Assembly: GCF_003350505.1 (NCBI RefSeq)
Contig: NZ_QQAY01000001.1
Coordinates: 124,001-188,000 of the forward strand
Reading direction: 5' to 3'
DNA: 64,000 bases
From: Falsibacillus pallidus
GTDB lineage: Bacteria; Bacillota; Bacilli; Bacillales; DSM-25281
Part shown: positions 43,574 to 57,909 of the stretch, one piece after another
Layout of the letters: each line of letters starts with the position of its first letter
Numbering within the stretch: the first letter of the stretch is position 1
Notes under the pieces: model-generated
Databases searched by the model: none
What the model was told of the DNA's origin: nothing
What the model saw: only the letters and a program-made list of their open reading frames with translations
Made by a program: the position numbers and the translations under genes

Positions 43574-44785
43574 TTATCGAACCTCTTTCATCGCTTCGGC
43601 AATTTCTTTTATCAGATGGTGTGCAACATCCTGCTTAGACATCAATGGAAGCTCAGTCTTAGAACCATCTTTTTTATATATGGTTACAATATTCGTGTCC
43701 CCCTGAAAACCGGCCCCTTCATGAGAAACATCATTAGCGACGATCATGTCTGCATTCTTATTTTGAAGTTTCTTTTGTGCATAGTGATCGATATTTTCAG
43801 TTTCTGCTGCGAATCCCACAAGGAATTGATGCTCTTTTGTTCGGCCAAGTTCCATGAGAATATCTTTTGTCCGTTCGAACTCAACGATCAAGTCCCCTTC
43901 TTGTTTTTTCATTTTTTGATCGTATATTTTCTTTGGACGATAATCTGCTACCGCTGCACTTTTGATGATTACGTCAGCCTCATTTGCATTGGCCATCACT
44001 GCCTGGTACATGTCTTCTGCACTTTCAGCGTGGATGGTCCGGACACCTTTCGGGACTTCAAGTTGAGAATTTGTCACCAAAAGAACATCAGCGCCTTCTT
44101 TTGCGGCCTGTTCCGCGACAGCAAATCCCATCTTTCCGCTTGATCGGTTTGTAAAATAGCGGATCGGGTCCATTTTTTCTTTTGTAGCCCCAGCGGTAAC
44201 AATCATCTTAACCCCTTCAAGGATTCCCTTTTTGCCTGAATCCATGGATAAAAAATCATCTACCAATTCTACGATTCGTTCAGGTTCTTCAAGTCTTCCC
44301 TTCCCTACGTAGCCGCATGCTAAATATCCTTCGCTCGGTTCGATGAACTTATATCCGAAGCTGTCAAGAATGGAAATATTCCTTTGAACAGCTGGATGGC
44401 TGTACATATTGACATTCATGGCTGGAGCAATCCAAACAGGAGCCTTTGCCGCTAAAAGTGTAGTAGTTATCATATTGTCCGCAATTCCATTCGCCATCTT
44501 CCCAATGACATTTGCAGTGGCTGGAGCAGCCAAAATGAGATCGGGCCAATCAGCTAAATCGATATGTGCAATGACTTCAGGATTTTTCTCATCAAATGTA
44601 TCCGTATAAACAGGGTTTCGAGATAACGCCTGGAAAGTCAGTGGAGCTACAAATTCACAAGCTGATTCACTCATGATCACCTTTACTTCCGCACCGGCTT
44701 GGGTCAATTTACTGGTCAAGGCAGCTGCTTTATATACAGCGATTCCACCCGTCACACACAATAATATCTTTTTTCCTGCTAACAT
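43574..44785 (-). CDS. coaBC: Bifunctional phosphopantothenoylcysteine decarboxylase/synthase
   Basis: This fusion enzyme makes 4'-phosphopantetheine for coenzyme A. The N-terminal CoaC flavin domain (residues 1-190) has CVTGGIAVYKAA, the histidine region NPEVIAHIDLADWPDLIL and PAMNVNMYSHPAV. The C-terminal CoaB domain has VTAGATKEKMDPIRYFTNRS, SGKMGFAVAEQA and VGFAAETENI. The length of 403 residues is normal. The ribosome site is GGGGGAAGG. Confidence 0.97.
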   Translation of the reverse strand: MLAGKKILLCVTGGIAVYKAAALTSKLTQAGAEVKVIMSESACEFVAPLTFQALSRNPVYTDTFDEKNPEVIAHIDLADWPDLILAAPATANVIGKMANGIADNMITTTLLAAKAPVWIAPAMNVNMYSHPAVQRNISILDSFGYKFIEPSEGYLACGYVGKGRLEEPERIVELVDDFLSMDSGKKGILEGVKMIVTAGATKEKMDPIRYFTNRSSGKMGFAVAEQAAKEGADVLLVTNSQLEVPKGVRTIHAESAEDMYQAVMANANEADVIIKSAAVADYRPKKIYDQKMKKQEGDLIVEFERTKDILMELGRTKEHQFLVGFAAETENIDHYAQKKLQNKNADMIVANDVSHEGAGFQGDTNIVTIYKKDGSKTELPLMSKQDVAHHLIKEIAEAMKEVR

Positions 44786-44889
44786 AATCCTTCCCCCAGA
44801 CTACTCTAGAATTCATTTCCTTTATTATGAATGATGCCAAGCATTTTTGCACATATTCCGGTAGTTAAAATACAGAATAATTATGTAAA

Positions 44890-44919
44890 GAAAAGAAAAA
44901 CAACCTCATTGAGGTTGTT
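44890..44919 (-). terminator. Intrinsic terminator after rpoZ
   Basis: ACAACCTCA and TGAGGTTGT form a perfect stem immediately after the rpoZ stop, followed by TTTTTCTTTTC. It closes the yicC-remA-gmk-rpoZ unit before coaBC. Confidence 0.85.
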
Positions 44920-44920
44920 T

Positions 44921-45133
44921 TCAATCAGTAAAATTTTCAGTTCCTTTTTTCATCGTTAAATGGTCGGCATGTATTTCTTCAAGTGCCTTGCCGACATACT
45001 TGTGAGAAACCGTTTTATCAAGTGTTATCGGGCTTTTGTCTTGAAGATTCCTTGCTCTTTTGGCAGCGATGGTCACTAATGAGTATTTAGAGTCGATTTT
45101 TGTTAAAAGAGAATCGATTGATGGGTATAGCAT
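44921..45133 (-). CDS. rpoZ: RNA polymerase omega subunit
   Basis: Omega stabilises the beta-prime subunit of RNA polymerase. The 70-residue protein starts at ATG 45133 ([20 protein letters not shown]), with GGAGG upstream. [11 protein letters not shown] and [11 protein letters not shown] match the family. It begins one base after the gmk stop, and a longer frame lies only within gmk. Confidence 0.96.
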   Translation of the reverse strand: MLYPSIDSLLTKIDSKYSLVTIAAKRARNLQDKSPITLDKTVSHKYVGKALEEIHADHLTMKKGTENFTD

Positions 45134-45134
45134 T

Positions 45135-45749
<615 letters not shown>

Positions 45750-45759
45750 TTAATTGAGC

Positions 45760-46023
45760 CTACCCTTCTTCATTCATATCATCTTTGTCTGCAAGCCTAT
45801 GCGCGACCGTTTCAGGCTGAACAGCTGAAAGAATGACATGGTCACTGTCCGTAATGATAACTGCTCTTGTTCGTCTACCATATGTGGCATCAATCAACGT
45901 ACCCCTGTCCCTTGCATCCTGGATCAGCCGCTTGATTGGAGCCGATTCCGGACTGACAATCGAAACAATTCGATTTGCTGAAACAATGTTCCCGAATCCG
46001 ATATTAATCAATTTTATGGACAT
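45760..46023 (-). CDS. remA: Extracellular-matrix regulator RemA
   Basis: RemA is a small DNA-binding protein that activates biofilm-matrix operons in B. subtilis and forms octameric rings. The 87-residue protein reads [20 protein letters not shown] and then [20 protein letters not shown] and [20 protein letters not shown], the DUF370 signature. GGGGGAG precedes ATG 46023. Whether matrix genes are targets here cannot be seen from the window. Confidence 0.95.
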   Translation of the reverse strand: MSIKLINIGFGNIVSANRIVSIVSPESAPIKRLIQDARDRGTLIDATYGRRTRAVIITDSDHVILSAVQPETVAHRLADKDDMNEEG

Positions 46024-46083
46024 GTTGCTCCCCCGATCATCAATAATCTAGTTTGGCCTTTTCAAAATCAATTTAATCAGTAG

Positions 46084-46959
46084 CTATTCAATATTCTGAA
46101 CTTGTTCGCGCATTTTTTCCAATAAAGTCTTCATTTCTACTACATGCATTGAAATCCCTGCATGATTTGCTTTTGATCCGATCGTATTCACTTCCCGATT
46201 TAATTCCTGGATGATAAAATCCAATTTTCTCCCGATAGCTCCGTTGGCATCGAGGGCGGCAGCAAATTGGGAAAGATGACTTGAAATCCTGGTCAACTCT
46301 TCGGATATATCCGATTTATCAGCAAAAATGGCTGCTTCCTGGACAAGTCTCCATTCATCCATTTCTCCATCTGTCAGTTCCACCATTTTTTTATAAAGTC
46401 TGGACTTATAGTGTTCCACAACCGATGGGGCTATTTTTTGGATAGCTTCCCATTCTACATGAAAGGATTGCAGAAGATTTTTCAAGTCTTTTTCCAGCAT
46501 GGCACCTTCGGATCTCCTCATCTCCAGTAAATGATTCAATGCATCCTTTACGGCAGAAATGATAAGATTTTCAACCTCAGTATTTTCTTGTTCTGATTCT
46601 TCGATTGAGATAAATCCTGGCTGGTTCAGCAAGTCTTTGAGATCGATTGGGTTATGTAGATGAAACGAATCTTTCATTTTATTCACTAGTTGATAATAAT
46701 CCTCTAACAGGTTCCAGTCAACACTCAACTTCCTTTGTATTAACCCTTCGCCTTCTATTGTTATAAAGATTTCGAGTCTCCCCCTGCTTATAAAAGAAGA
46801 CAGTTCTTTTTTTATTTTATCTTCCAATTTCATCAAAGCTCTTGGCATGCGGATGACCATTTCACAAAAGCGATGATTTACAGATTTCATTTCGACTGCA
46901 GCTTTGAATTGAGGCGAATCTGCCTGTCCTCTTCCAAAACCTGTCATACTCATAGCCAT
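46084..46959 (-). CDS. yloC: YicC-family endoribonuclease (YloC)
   Basis: YicC-family proteins are RNA-degrading enzymes. This one of about 291 residues begins MAMSMTGFGRG, has the N-terminal family block EMKSVNHRFCEMVIRMPRAL, and ends with the DUF1732 block: LDFIIQELNREVNTIGSKAN followed by MHVVEMKTLLEKMREQVQNIE. A GTG at 46968 is an alternative start. It heads the remA-gmk-rpoZ unit. Confidence 0.93.
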   Translation of the reverse strand: MAMSMTGFGRGQADSPQFKAAVEMKSVNHRFCEMVIRMPRALMKLEDKIKKELSSFISRGRLEIFITIEGEGLIQRKLSVDWNLLEDYYQLVNKMKDSFHLHNPIDLKDLLNQPGFISIEESEQENTEVENLIISAVKDALNHLLEMRRSEGAMLEKDLKNLLQSFHVEWEAIQKIAPSVVEHYKSRLYKKMVELTDGEMDEWRLVQEAAIFADKSDISEELTRISSHLSQFAAALDANGAIGRKLDFIIQELNREVNTIGSKANHAGISMHVVEMKTLLEKMREQVQNIE

Positions 46960-46976
46960 AATGATCACTACTTTCT

Positions 46977-47024
46977 TTCAAAAATAAAAAAAGAAAAGGC
47001 AATAGAGCAGCCTCTATTCCCTTT
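46977..47024 (-). terminator. Intrinsic terminator after yloB
   Basis: AAAGGGAATAGAG pairs with CTCTATTGCCTTT with one mismatch, followed by a long U-rich run (TTCTTTTTTTATTTTT). It lies between yloB and yloC. Confidence 0.8.
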
Positions 47025-47040
47025 TGTATTATATCATATT

Positions 47041-49719
47041 TCACGCTCTTTTTTGTAAATAATATGAGCCTGCCAGCAAAAACGTCGGAATGGAGGCCAT
47101 CCCTATCACCAGCATCCAATCGCGCGGCTGAATGGAAACAGTATGGAATATCGATTGAAGGCCCGGTACATAAATAACTGCCAGCATTAATACAACGGAT
47201 GATATAACCGCCCATACTAAATACATATTGCCAAATGGATTCCGGGCGAAGATCGATTTCTCGCTTCGGCAGTCAAAGACATGGATCAATTGAGCAAGGA
47301 CAAGAGTGGCAAATGCAATGGTCTGCGCATAAACCAGTTGATTCGGATCACGATGATAAATTGTCATAAAGGAAATCAACGTTGCTGCACCGATCAAAAA
47401 TCCCCTTGATACGACCTTCCAACCCAATCCCCTAGCAAAGACGCCTTCTTTATGATGCCTAGGCTTCCTTCTCATCACATCATCTTCCGGCTTATCGAGG
47501 CCAAGTGCCATTGCCGGCAGGCCATCTGTCACAAGATTCACCCATAGAATTTGAATTGGAACAAGTGGAAGAGGCAGTGCCAATATCATGGCAAATAGCA
47601 TGACCAGGATTTCTCCGACGTTTGAGGCAAGGAGGTATCGGATAAATTTCCGAATGTTTTCATAGATGTTTCTTCCTTCTTTTATCGCAGCCTTTATAGT
47701 GGCAAAATTATCATCCAATAATATTAGGGCAGATGCCTCTTTTGCTACATCCGTACCGGTTATTCCCATTGACACACCGATATCCGCCGTCTTGATTGCT
47801 GGGGCATCATTCACCCCATCCCCTGTCATGGCGACCACATGGCCTTTATTTTGAAAAGCCTTGACGATCTTTAATTTATGTTCTGGCGAGACACGGGCAA
47901 ATACCGCTACATCCTCTACAATATCTTCTAATTCCTCTACACTCATGTCATTAAGGCAGCTGCCTTCCATTACCTTGGCGTTGCCCTTCAAAATTCCAAG
48001 CTGCTTCGCGATTGCTTCTGCTGTCACAGCATGGTCGCCTGTTATCATCACTGTCTTGATGCCCGCTTCCCTGCATTCCTTTACTGCTTTTTTCACTTCT
48101 GGACGAGGAGGATCAATCATGCCTTGGAGACCTAAAAACGTTAATTCTTTTTCCGCTTCCGATTCATGCAGGATGACCGTATTTTCCCCAATTGGCTTGA
48201 ATGCGATGGCGATTGTCCGCAGTGCCTGTTTGGCAAGACCGTCGATGGCATTGTTCACAATCGTGATATGCTCTTTTCCTAAAGATTGAAGTTTTCCTGA
48301 CCAGAGTACCGACTGGCACATTTTAACGAGTACATCAGGTGCTCCTTTAGTAATGACATACCGCTTGCCCTGTTGATCTTTGACGACCATGCTCATCATT
48401 TTTCTCGAAGAGTCAAAAGGAAATTCTTTCTCAATCGTAAATTGATTCAAGAGAGTTTCACGATGGATGCCAGCCTTCATCGCGGCAACTAATAAAGCTC
48501 CTTCCGTTGGGTCGCCATCCAGTGCGAATGAATCTTCATGTTCCTTTAAAGCTGAATGATTGCATAAACAGCCGAATGTAAGGATTTGCTGAAGTTCTTT
48601 CGATTGGCCAGGGGAAACCTTCTTTTCATTTTGATAAAATTCCCCTCGTGGATTATAACCTGTCCCGTCCACTTGCCAAGTCATCCCGCTGCTCCATATA
48701 TGGGTGACGGTCATTTTGTTTTGAGTCATTGTACCGGTCTTATCAGAGCAAATGACAGATGCACATCCGAGTGTTTCAACTGCAGGAAGTTTTCTGACGA
48801 TCGCATTCATACGGATCATTCTTTGAACCCCAAGAGAAAGTGCAACTGTAACAATAGCAGGGAGGCCTTCCGGAATGGCTGCAACTGCCAATGATACCCC
48901 TGCAAGGAACATCGTATACAGATCATGCCCTTGAATCACGCCGATTCCCACAACCAAACATGTTAAAAATAAGGCAGCTGTGATCAAAATCTTGCCTAGC
49001 TGCTCCAATCTCCTTTGAAGAGGCGTCTCCATGGTTTCTGCATTTTGAAGCATATGGGCAATCTGTCCCATCGCCGTTTTCATCCCAATGGAGACCACTA
49101 CCCCGATGCCATTCCCCCTTGTGACCATCGTTCCCATGAAGGCCATATTTTCCATATCGCCAAGGCCGATATTTTCTCCGGCAACCTCATCAGTCGTCTT
49201 AGATACCGGCAAGGATTCCCCCGTTAATGCAGACTCTTCGATTTCTAAATTATTTGCTTCTATTAATCTAACATCTGCTCCAATCCGATCCCCGCTTACA
49301 AACTTCATGATATCCCCGACAATTACTTCCTTGGACGGAATCTTGATCCATTGTCCATCCCTTAATACAGTTACCTGAGGGGCAGAGAGCTCCCGTAAAG
49401 CATTAAGGGACTTTTCTGCTTTTCTTTCTTGAAAAAAACCAAGAAACCCATTGATGAATACAATGGCAATAATGGCAATTGCATCGATATATTCACCGAG
49501 CAGGCCTGATATCAAAGTGGCAGCCAATAAGACAAGCACCATAAAATCCTTGAATTGGCTGAAAAAAAGCTGAATGGCCGATTGCTTTTCCCCTTCTTCA
49601 AGCTCATTCCAGCCAAAATGACTGCGCCGTTTCTTAATATCTTCTTCCTTCAATCCCTGTTTAAAATCTGTATTCAGAGCCCCTTCCAAGTCCATTTTCC
49701 GCATCTCATGGTACTTCAT
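47041..49719 (-). CDS. yloB: P-type calcium-transporting ATPase (YloB)
   Basis: This 892-residue type IIA P-type ATPase moves Ca2+ out of the cytoplasm. The phosphorylated aspartate is in ICSDKTGTMTQNKM. The actuator loop has ALTGESLPVSK, the nucleotide domain has KGAPDVLVKMC, and the hinge is AMTGDGVNDAPAIKTADIG. Membrane helices carry PEGLP, ASNVGEILVMLFAM and VNLVTDGLPAMALGLD, which contain the SERCA-like calcium ligands. In B. subtilis it is linked to spore calcium handling. The start has AGAGGAGAG. It is transcribed away from rqcH. Confidence 0.96.
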   Translation of the reverse strand: MKYHEMRKMDLEGALNTDFKQGLKEEDIKKRRSHFGWNELEEGEKQSAIQLFFSQFKDFMVLVLLAATLISGLLGEYIDAIAIIAIVFINGFLGFFQERKAEKSLNALRELSAPQVTVLRDGQWIKIPSKEVIVGDIMKFVSGDRIGADVRLIEANNLEIEESALTGESLPVSKTTDEVAGENIGLGDMENMAFMGTMVTRGNGIGVVVSIGMKTAMGQIAHMLQNAETMETPLQRRLEQLGKILITAALFLTCLVVGIGVIQGHDLYTMFLAGVSLAVAAIPEGLPAIVTVALSLGVQRMIRMNAIVRKLPAVETLGCASVICSDKTGTMTQNKMTVTHIWSSGMTWQVDGTGYNPRGEFYQNEKKVSPGQSKELQQILTFGCLCNHSALKEHEDSFALDGDPTEGALLVAAMKAGIHRETLLNQFTIEKEFPFDSSRKMMSMVVKDQQGKRYVITKGAPDVLVKMCQSVLWSGKLQSLGKEHITIVNNAIDGLAKQALRTIAIAFKPIGENTVILHESEAEKELTFLGLQGMIDPPRPEVKKAVKECREAGIKTVMITGDHAVTAEAIAKQLGILKGNAKVMEGSCLNDMSVEELEDIVEDVAVFARVSPEHKLKIVKAFQNKGHVVAMTGDGVNDAPAIKTADIGVSMGITGTDVAKEASALILLDDNFATIKAAIKEGRNIYENIRKFIRYLLASNVGEILVMLFAMILALPLPLVPIQILWVNLVTDGLPAMALGLDKPEDDVMRRKPRHHKEGVFARGLGWKVVSRGFLIGAATLISFMTIYHRDPNQLVYAQTIAFATLVLAQLIHVFDCRSEKSIFARNPFGNMYLVWAVISSVVLMLAVIYVPGLQSIFHTVSIQPRDWMLVIGMASIPTFLLAGSYYLQKRA

Positions 49720-49778
49720 TAACCCTATTCACTCTCCTCTTTCAAACCAGAAGTTGTCCTTCCCATATAGCAAGCATA

Positions 49779-49807
49779 TTCAGGCTTGGCCAGAAAGATG
49801 ATATAAT
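49779..49807 (+). promoter_or_regulatory. Candidate promoter of rqcH
   Basis: A consensus TATAAT lies 17 bases after a weak TTCAGG, about 94 bases before rqcH, in the 181-bp divergent gap with yloB. No clear promoter for yloB could be placed. Confidence 0.45.
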
Positions 49808-49900
49808 AATTTAAATGAACGATTATAGAGACTCTGGAGCTGGTAAGCTTTCTATCCATCTTGGAGTTTAAATTCTTATAGAAGCAGAGGATGTTTTTTT

Positions 49901-51607
49901 ATGTCATTTGACGGTTTATTTACTAGAGCCATGGTCCATGAGCTCGTCTCTACAATCAAAGGCGGGAGGATCAACAAAATCCACCAGCCATATAAAAATG
50001 AAATCATCATGATCATCCGCGCAAACGGAAAGAATCATAAAGTACTCTTATCCGCTCATCCCTCCTATGCACGTGTACAGCTGAGCAGCCATTCCTACGA
50101 TAACCCGAGCGAACCGCCAATGTTCTGCATGCTTCTCAGAAAGCATCTTGAGGGATATATCTTAGAAGATGTGAAACAAATCGAGCTCGACCGGATCATC
50201 GTTTTCGATATTAAAGGCAGAAATGAAATCGGAGACATCTCCAATAAGCAGCTCATCATTGAAATCATGGGCCGCCATAGCAATATCATAGTGGTCGATA
50301 AAGAAAGAAATATGATTCTGGACAGCATCAAACACGTATCTTTCGCCGTAAACAGCCACAGAGCGATATTGCCTGGACAGGAATACATATTGCCCCCTGA
50401 ACAACACAAGTCTAATCCGCTGGAAGCGTCACAGGAAGATGTCTTAAAGAAAATCGATTTTAATAGCGGAAAACTTGATAAACAGATTGTGGAAAATTTC
50501 TCAGGGGTATCCCCCCTTCTTGCAAAAGAAATCATCCATCGTTCAGGGCTGGCCAATCGACAGACGGTGCCTGCAGCATTTACAAGTTTGATGGATGGAA
50601 TCCGTTCCCACTCCTACCGTCCCACTCTTACGCAATATGATCAAAAAGAGGCTTTTTATATGCTGCCGATCGAACGGCTGGATGGTGAATCTAAGGAATT
50701 CGATTCTTTAAGCGAACTGCTCGACCGTTTTTATTTCGGAAAAGCAGAAAGAGACAGGGTGAAGCAGCAGGGACATGACCTTGAACGGTTGATGAAAAAT
50801 GAACGGGATAAAAATATCCTGAAAATCGAAAAATTGAAGCAGACATTAAAAGAGGCTGAAAATGCGGATCAGTATCAGTTATTTGGCGAACTCCTTACAG
50901 CAAATATGTTTGCTCTGCAAAAAGGAATGACAGAAATCGATGTAGTCAACTATTACGACGAAAACGGCGCAATGGCCACTATTCCGCTCGATCCTCTGAA
51001 GTCTCCTTCAGAAAATGCCCAGCTGTATTTTTCAAAATATCAGAAGGCAAAGAAAGCTGTCATCGCCGTTCAGGAGCAAATTGAAAAAGCTCATCTGGAA
51101 ATAGAATACTTTGAAGGGCTGATCCAACAAATAGAGTCAGCATCCCCTAAGGATATTGAAGAGATTAGGGAAGAGTTGTCTGAAGAAGGATATTTGCGGA
51201 TTAAACAGAAAAAAGGCGTAAAGAAAAAAAACCTGAAGCCAACTTTAGAAAAATACTGCTCCACGGATGGAACGGAAATCCTGGTAGGCAAAAATAATAA
51301 GCAGAATGACTACCTTACAAATAAGGTTGCTGCACGGGATGAATTATGGCTGCACACGAAGGATATCCCGGGATCTCATGTGGTGATTAGAAGCAAAGAA
51401 CCGTCTGAATCAACAATTCTTGAAGCAGCTGTACTTGCAGCTTATTTCAGCAAAGCGAAAGAATCCAGTTCCGTCCCGGTTGACTATACTCTGGTGCGCC
51501 ATGTCAAAAAACCAAGCGGTGCAAAACCAGGCTTCGTCATTTACGATCATCAGCAGACAGTATATGTCACCCCAGACGCAGATAAGGTTCTTTCTTTGAA
51601 AGATTAA
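49901..51607 (+). CDS. rqcH: RqcH, ribosome quality control factor (NFACT family)
   Basis: RqcH binds stalled 50S-peptidyl-tRNA complexes and directs addition of C-terminal alanine tails. The 568-residue protein begins [16 protein letters not shown] with NFACT-N features ([17 protein letters not shown]). A helix-hairpin-helix region and a coiled coil (about residues 290-420) follow, then the NFACT-R domain with [37 protein letters not shown] and [20 protein letters not shown]. It was earlier called yloA or fibronectin-binding protein FbpA. No other gene lies between it and the pyr operon, so the cysH sulfate cluster of B. subtilis is not at this site. Confidence 0.96.
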   Translation: MSFDGLFTRAMVHELVSTIKGGRINKIHQPYKNEIIMIIRANGKNHKVLLSAHPSYARVQLSSHSYDNPSEPPMFCMLLRKHLEGYILEDVKQIELDRIIVFDIKGRNEIGDISNKQLIIEIMGRHSNIIVVDKERNMILDSIKHVSFAVNSHRAILPGQEYILPPEQHKSNPLEASQEDVLKKIDFNSGKLDKQIVENFSGVSPLLAKEIIHRSGLANRQTVPAAFTSLMDGIRSHSYRPTLTQYDQKEAFYMLPIERLDGESKEFDSLSELLDRFYFGKAERDRVKQQGHDLERLMKNERDKNILKIEKLKQTLKEAENADQYQLFGELLTANMFALQKGMTEIDVVNYYDENGAMATIPLDPLKSPSENAQLYFSKYQKAKKAVIAVQEQIEKAHLEIEYFEGLIQQIESASPKDIEEIREELSEEGYLRIKQKKGVKKKNLKPTLEKYCSTDGTEILVGKNNKQNDYLTNKVAARDELWLHTKDIPGSHVVIRSKEPSESTILEAAVLAAYFSKAKESSSVPVDYTLVRHVKKPSGAKPGFVIYDHQQTVYVTPDADKVLSLKD

Positions 51608-51618
51608 AATAAAATCAA

Positions 51619-51654
51619 GAAAACAGCGGCCAAATAAATGGGACCGCTGTTTTC
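51619..51654. terminator. Bidirectional terminator between rqcH and pyrE
   Basis: GAAAACAGCGG and CCGCTGTTTTC form a perfect 11-bp stem around a 14-base loop, with U tracts on both strands. It serves two converging units. Confidence 0.85.
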
Positions 51655-51668
51655 TATTTTATTAGATA

Positions 51669-52294
51669 TTATAATGACGCACTCCATGCAGCAGGATCCT
51701 TTTTCCATTCATTCAATGTCCCCAGGTCATTTTCATCAATATTCCCCAGGTTTAAAGCTTCTTCCAGCAATGTGGAATAATCCGTCAATGATTGATGTTC
51801 AATTTCTTCTTTTTTTAATTCCTCGCGTCCCTTTGAAAGTTCGTATGTAAAGATTGAGACAACACCCACTACTTCACAGCCAGCTTCTCTAAGTGCGCGC
51901 ACCGCTGTTATTACACTACCGCCTGTTGAAATAAGATCCTCAATAACAACCGCCTTCTGGCCCTTTTCAGCTTTCCCCTCGATTTGATTCCCTTTCCCAT
52001 GCCCTTTTGCCTTTGAACGGACATAGCACATCGGAAGCTCAAGAATTTGGCTCACCCAGGCAGCGTGGGGAATACCTGCCGTTGCGGTTCCTGCAATTAA
52101 ATCCGCCCCTGGATATTTGTCTTTAATGATCTGCGCCATACCCTTTGCAATCTCATTTCGCAATTTGGGATAAGACATTGTAAGGCGGTTGTCGCAGTAT
52201 ATCGGGGAACGCAAGCCTGATGACCACGTAAAAGGATTATCTGGTTTTAATGATACAGCATTTACTTTTAACAGCTGTTCTGCAAAGTATTCTT

Positions 52295-52298
<4 letters not shown>
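51669..52298 (-). CDS. pyrE: Orotate phosphoribosyltransferase
   Basis: PyrE converts orotate and PRPP to OMP. The 209-residue protein starts at ATG 52298 ([17 protein letters not shown]), overlapping the pyrF stop by four bases, with GGGAGG upstream. [26 protein letters not shown] and the PRPP loop [17 protein letters not shown] are clear. It is the last gene of the pyr operon. Confidence 0.98.
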
Positions 52299-54696
<2,398 letters not shown>

Positions 54697-54700
<4 letters not shown>

Positions 54701-57700
54701 ACGTACATCACCTTTTCGCCGGCATATGACTGCTGCATGGGTTCTGCTGAAAATGTCATGGATTCTATCACTCTTAAAATTGCTTCTGCTGTATCAAGAG
54801 AAGTCATACATGGAACACCGTTTTCAACAGACTCCCTTCTGATCCTGAATCCGTCCCGCTGCGGCTGCTTTCCTTTTGTCAAAGTATTGATGACAAGCTG
54901 CGCTTTTCCATTTCGAATGACATCGAGAAGGTTATGGTTCTCAGCATCTACTTTATCCACCACTGTCACAGGAAGTGATGCTTTTTGCAGATAATCTGCC
55001 GTTCCGCTTGTGGCAATAAGCTGATAGCCGATATTGACAAATCGTTTTGCCAATTCAAGTGCTTCTTCCTTATCTTTATCGGCAATGGTCATCAGTACTG
55101 CACCGTGGTCCTTCATTTTCAAACCGGCAGCTACGAGGCCCTTGTACAGAGCTTTTTCCAATGTAAGGTCTTTCCCCATAACTTCTCCTGTTGATTTCAT
55201 CTCTGGTCCGAGTGTGATATCGACCCTTCTAAGCTTCGCAAAAGAGAATACCGGTACTTTAACATAGACACCTTTACTTTCAGGAACCAAACCTGTTTCA
55301 AACCCAAGAGAATTCAATGATTCTCCTAATATCGCTTTTGTTGCAAGATTAGCCATCTTCACATTGGTGATCTTGCTTAAGAATGGTACAGTCCTGCTCG
55401 ACCGTGGATTTACTTCCAACACATATAATTCGCCTTTTGAGATAACGTATTGGATATTCAGGAGCCCAATGATTTTCAATCCTTTTGCCAGCCTCACCGT
55501 AAAGTCAGCAATCTTCTCTTTCATTCCTTCATCAAGCTGCTGAGGAGGATAGACGGCTATTGAATCGCCCGAGTGTACGCCGGCCCGCTCGATATGTTCC
55601 ATGATCCCCGGAATTACAACCGTTTCCCCATCTGAGATGGCATCCACTTCTATTTCTTTTCCGATCAAGTATCGGTCTATTAAAACGGGATGTTCAGGAT
55701 TCACCTTGACTGCGTTTTTCATGTAATGGAGGAGTTCTTTTTCTTCATAGACGATTTCCATCGCTCTTCCTCCAAGAACATAGGACGGCCTGACAAGGAC
55801 AGGGTAGCCGATCTCACAGGCGATGGCTGCTGCTTCTTCAACAGAGAAAGCTGTTTTTCCAAGCGGCTGCGGAATCCCCAGCTGAGAAAGGGTCTGTTCG
55901 AATTTATCCCTGTTTTCTGCCCTGTCGATGTCCTCAAGCGAAGTGCCCAGTATCTTGACACCTCTTTTGATTAAACCATCAGCCAGGTTGATGGCTGTTT
56001 GCCCTCCGAATTGGACGACAACCCCTTCAGGCTGCTCTTGATCGATGACATGCATGACATCTTCAATGGTCAACGGCTCAAAATAAAGTTTGTCAGATAT
56101 GCTGAAATCCGTTGATACAGTTTCGGGGTTATTGTTGATGATGATCGCTTCATAGCCTGCTTCTCTGATTGCCCAGACTGAATGGACAGTTGCATAGTCG
56201 AACTCTACACCCTGGCCGATGCGTATCGGACCAGACCCAAGAACGACAATTTTTTTTCTGTCTGTGACAAGCGATTCATTTTCTTCTTCATACGTTCCAT
56301 AATAGTACGGCGTTTCCGATTCAAATTCCGCTGCACAAGTATCGACCATTTTATAGACAGGCAGGATGCTTTCTTTTTTTCTCCATTCATAGACGTCAAG
56401 TTCGGAGCAATCCCAAAGCTTTGCCAGGATATAATCTGAGAATCCCATTTTTTTAGCTTCGATTGCCACTTCTTTATTTCTGCGGTTCTCGCTTACCTTT
56501 TTCTCTAATTGAATGATCTTGTTGAATTTATGGAGGAAGAAAAGATCGATTTTACTCCAGTCGTGAATTTGATGGATTGTTATGCCTCTTCTCAGAGCCT
56601 CACCGATATAGAATAATCGTTCGTCTCCTGCTTTTCTGATTCTTTTTTCGATAAGCTCATCTGTTGCACCCAACGGATTCGGAAGTTCAAGATGATTGAC
56701 CCCGCTTTCCAAGGACCGGATCGCTTTCAGGATGGATTCTTCAAAGTTTCTGCCGATTGCCATGACTTCGCCTGTTGCTTTCATCTGAGTTCCCAGGTTT
56801 CGTTTAGCTGATTCAAATTTATCGAACGGCCATCTAGGGATTTTGGATACGACATAATCCAATGCCGGTTCAAAAGAAGCGTATGTTTTCCCTGTGACAG
56901 GGTTTATCATTTCATCCAGTGAAAGCCCTACAGCAATTTTGGCTGCCAGCTTCGCGATCGGATAGCCTGTCGCTTTTGAAGCAAGCGCAGATGAACGGCT
57001 GACTCGCGGATTGACCTCGATGATATAGTAGTCAAAACTATCCGGATCAAGGGCCAGCTGAACGTTGCATCCCCCTTCAATGCCAAGGGCGCGGATGATC
57101 TTCAGTGAAGTGTTGCGAAGCATTTGATATTCCCTGTCGCTTAATGTCTGACTCGGTGCCACTACGATGGAATCACCTGTGTGGATACCGACGGGATCGA
57201 TGTTTTCCATATTGCAGACAACGATGGCGTGGTCATTCGAGTCTCTCATAACCTCGTATTCTATCTCTTTAAATCCAGCGATGCTCTTTTCGAGAAGGCA
57301 TTGGGAGACGGGGCTGTTTTTCAGGCCGCTTGATACAATTTCAATCAAATCCTCTTCTGTTTCACAAATCCCCCCGCCTGTACCGCCTAATGTAAATGCC
57401 GGTCGGACGATGACAGGATACCCGATTCTTTCTACAAATGTATAAGCTTCTGCCAGGGAGTGAATGATTTCACTTTCCGGGACAGGTTCATTCAGTTCAT
57501 TCATCAGTCTGCGGAATAAATCCCGGTCTTCCGCTTGTTGGATCGCATCCAACTTCGTTCCGAGAATCTCCACTCCACATTCTTCAAGAACACCGGAGTC
57601 CGCTAATTCAACTGCCATGTTCAATCCTGTCTGGCCGCCTAGAGTCGGTAGAAGTGCATCCGGTCTTTCTTTGCGGATGATCCTGCTGACAAATTCAAGC

Positions 57701-57909
57701 GTAAGCGGTTCAATATAGACTGCATCAGCAATTTCTGTATCTGTCATGATGGTGGCAGGATTGGAGTTTACGAGCACTACCCGGTACCCCTCTTCTTTTA
57801 AAGCCAGGCAGGCCTGTGTGCCTGCATAGTCAAATTCTGCTGCTTGCCCAATGATAATCGGACCGGATCCTATCACTAATATGCTCTTAATATCTTGGCG
57901 TTTAGGCAT
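54697..57909 (-). CDS. pyrAB: Carbamoyl-phosphate synthase large subunit, pyrimidine-specific
   Basis: PyrAB makes carbamoyl phosphate from bicarbonate, ammonia and two ATP. The 1070-residue protein starts at ATG 57909 ([16 protein letters not shown]). It has two duplicated ATP-grasp halves: each has an SGPI motif ([17 protein letters not shown] and [17 protein letters not shown]) and a GGT- or GGR-type strand ([10 protein letters not shown] and [10 protein letters not shown]). The C-terminal 130 residues form the allosteric MGS-like domain ([20 protein letters not shown]), which in Bacillus responds to UMP. It overlaps pyrAA by eight bases. Confidence 0.98.

Noticed and set aside
43559-44143. 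194-codon plus-strand frame opposite coaBC
   Set aside because: Cysteine- and histidine-rich product typical of reverse-frame reading; no ribosome site, and it covers a conserved enzyme.
46862-47215. 117-codon minus-strand frame spanning the yloB-yloC junction
   Set aside because: It crosses the yloB terminator hairpin and reads both neighbours out of frame; no family features.
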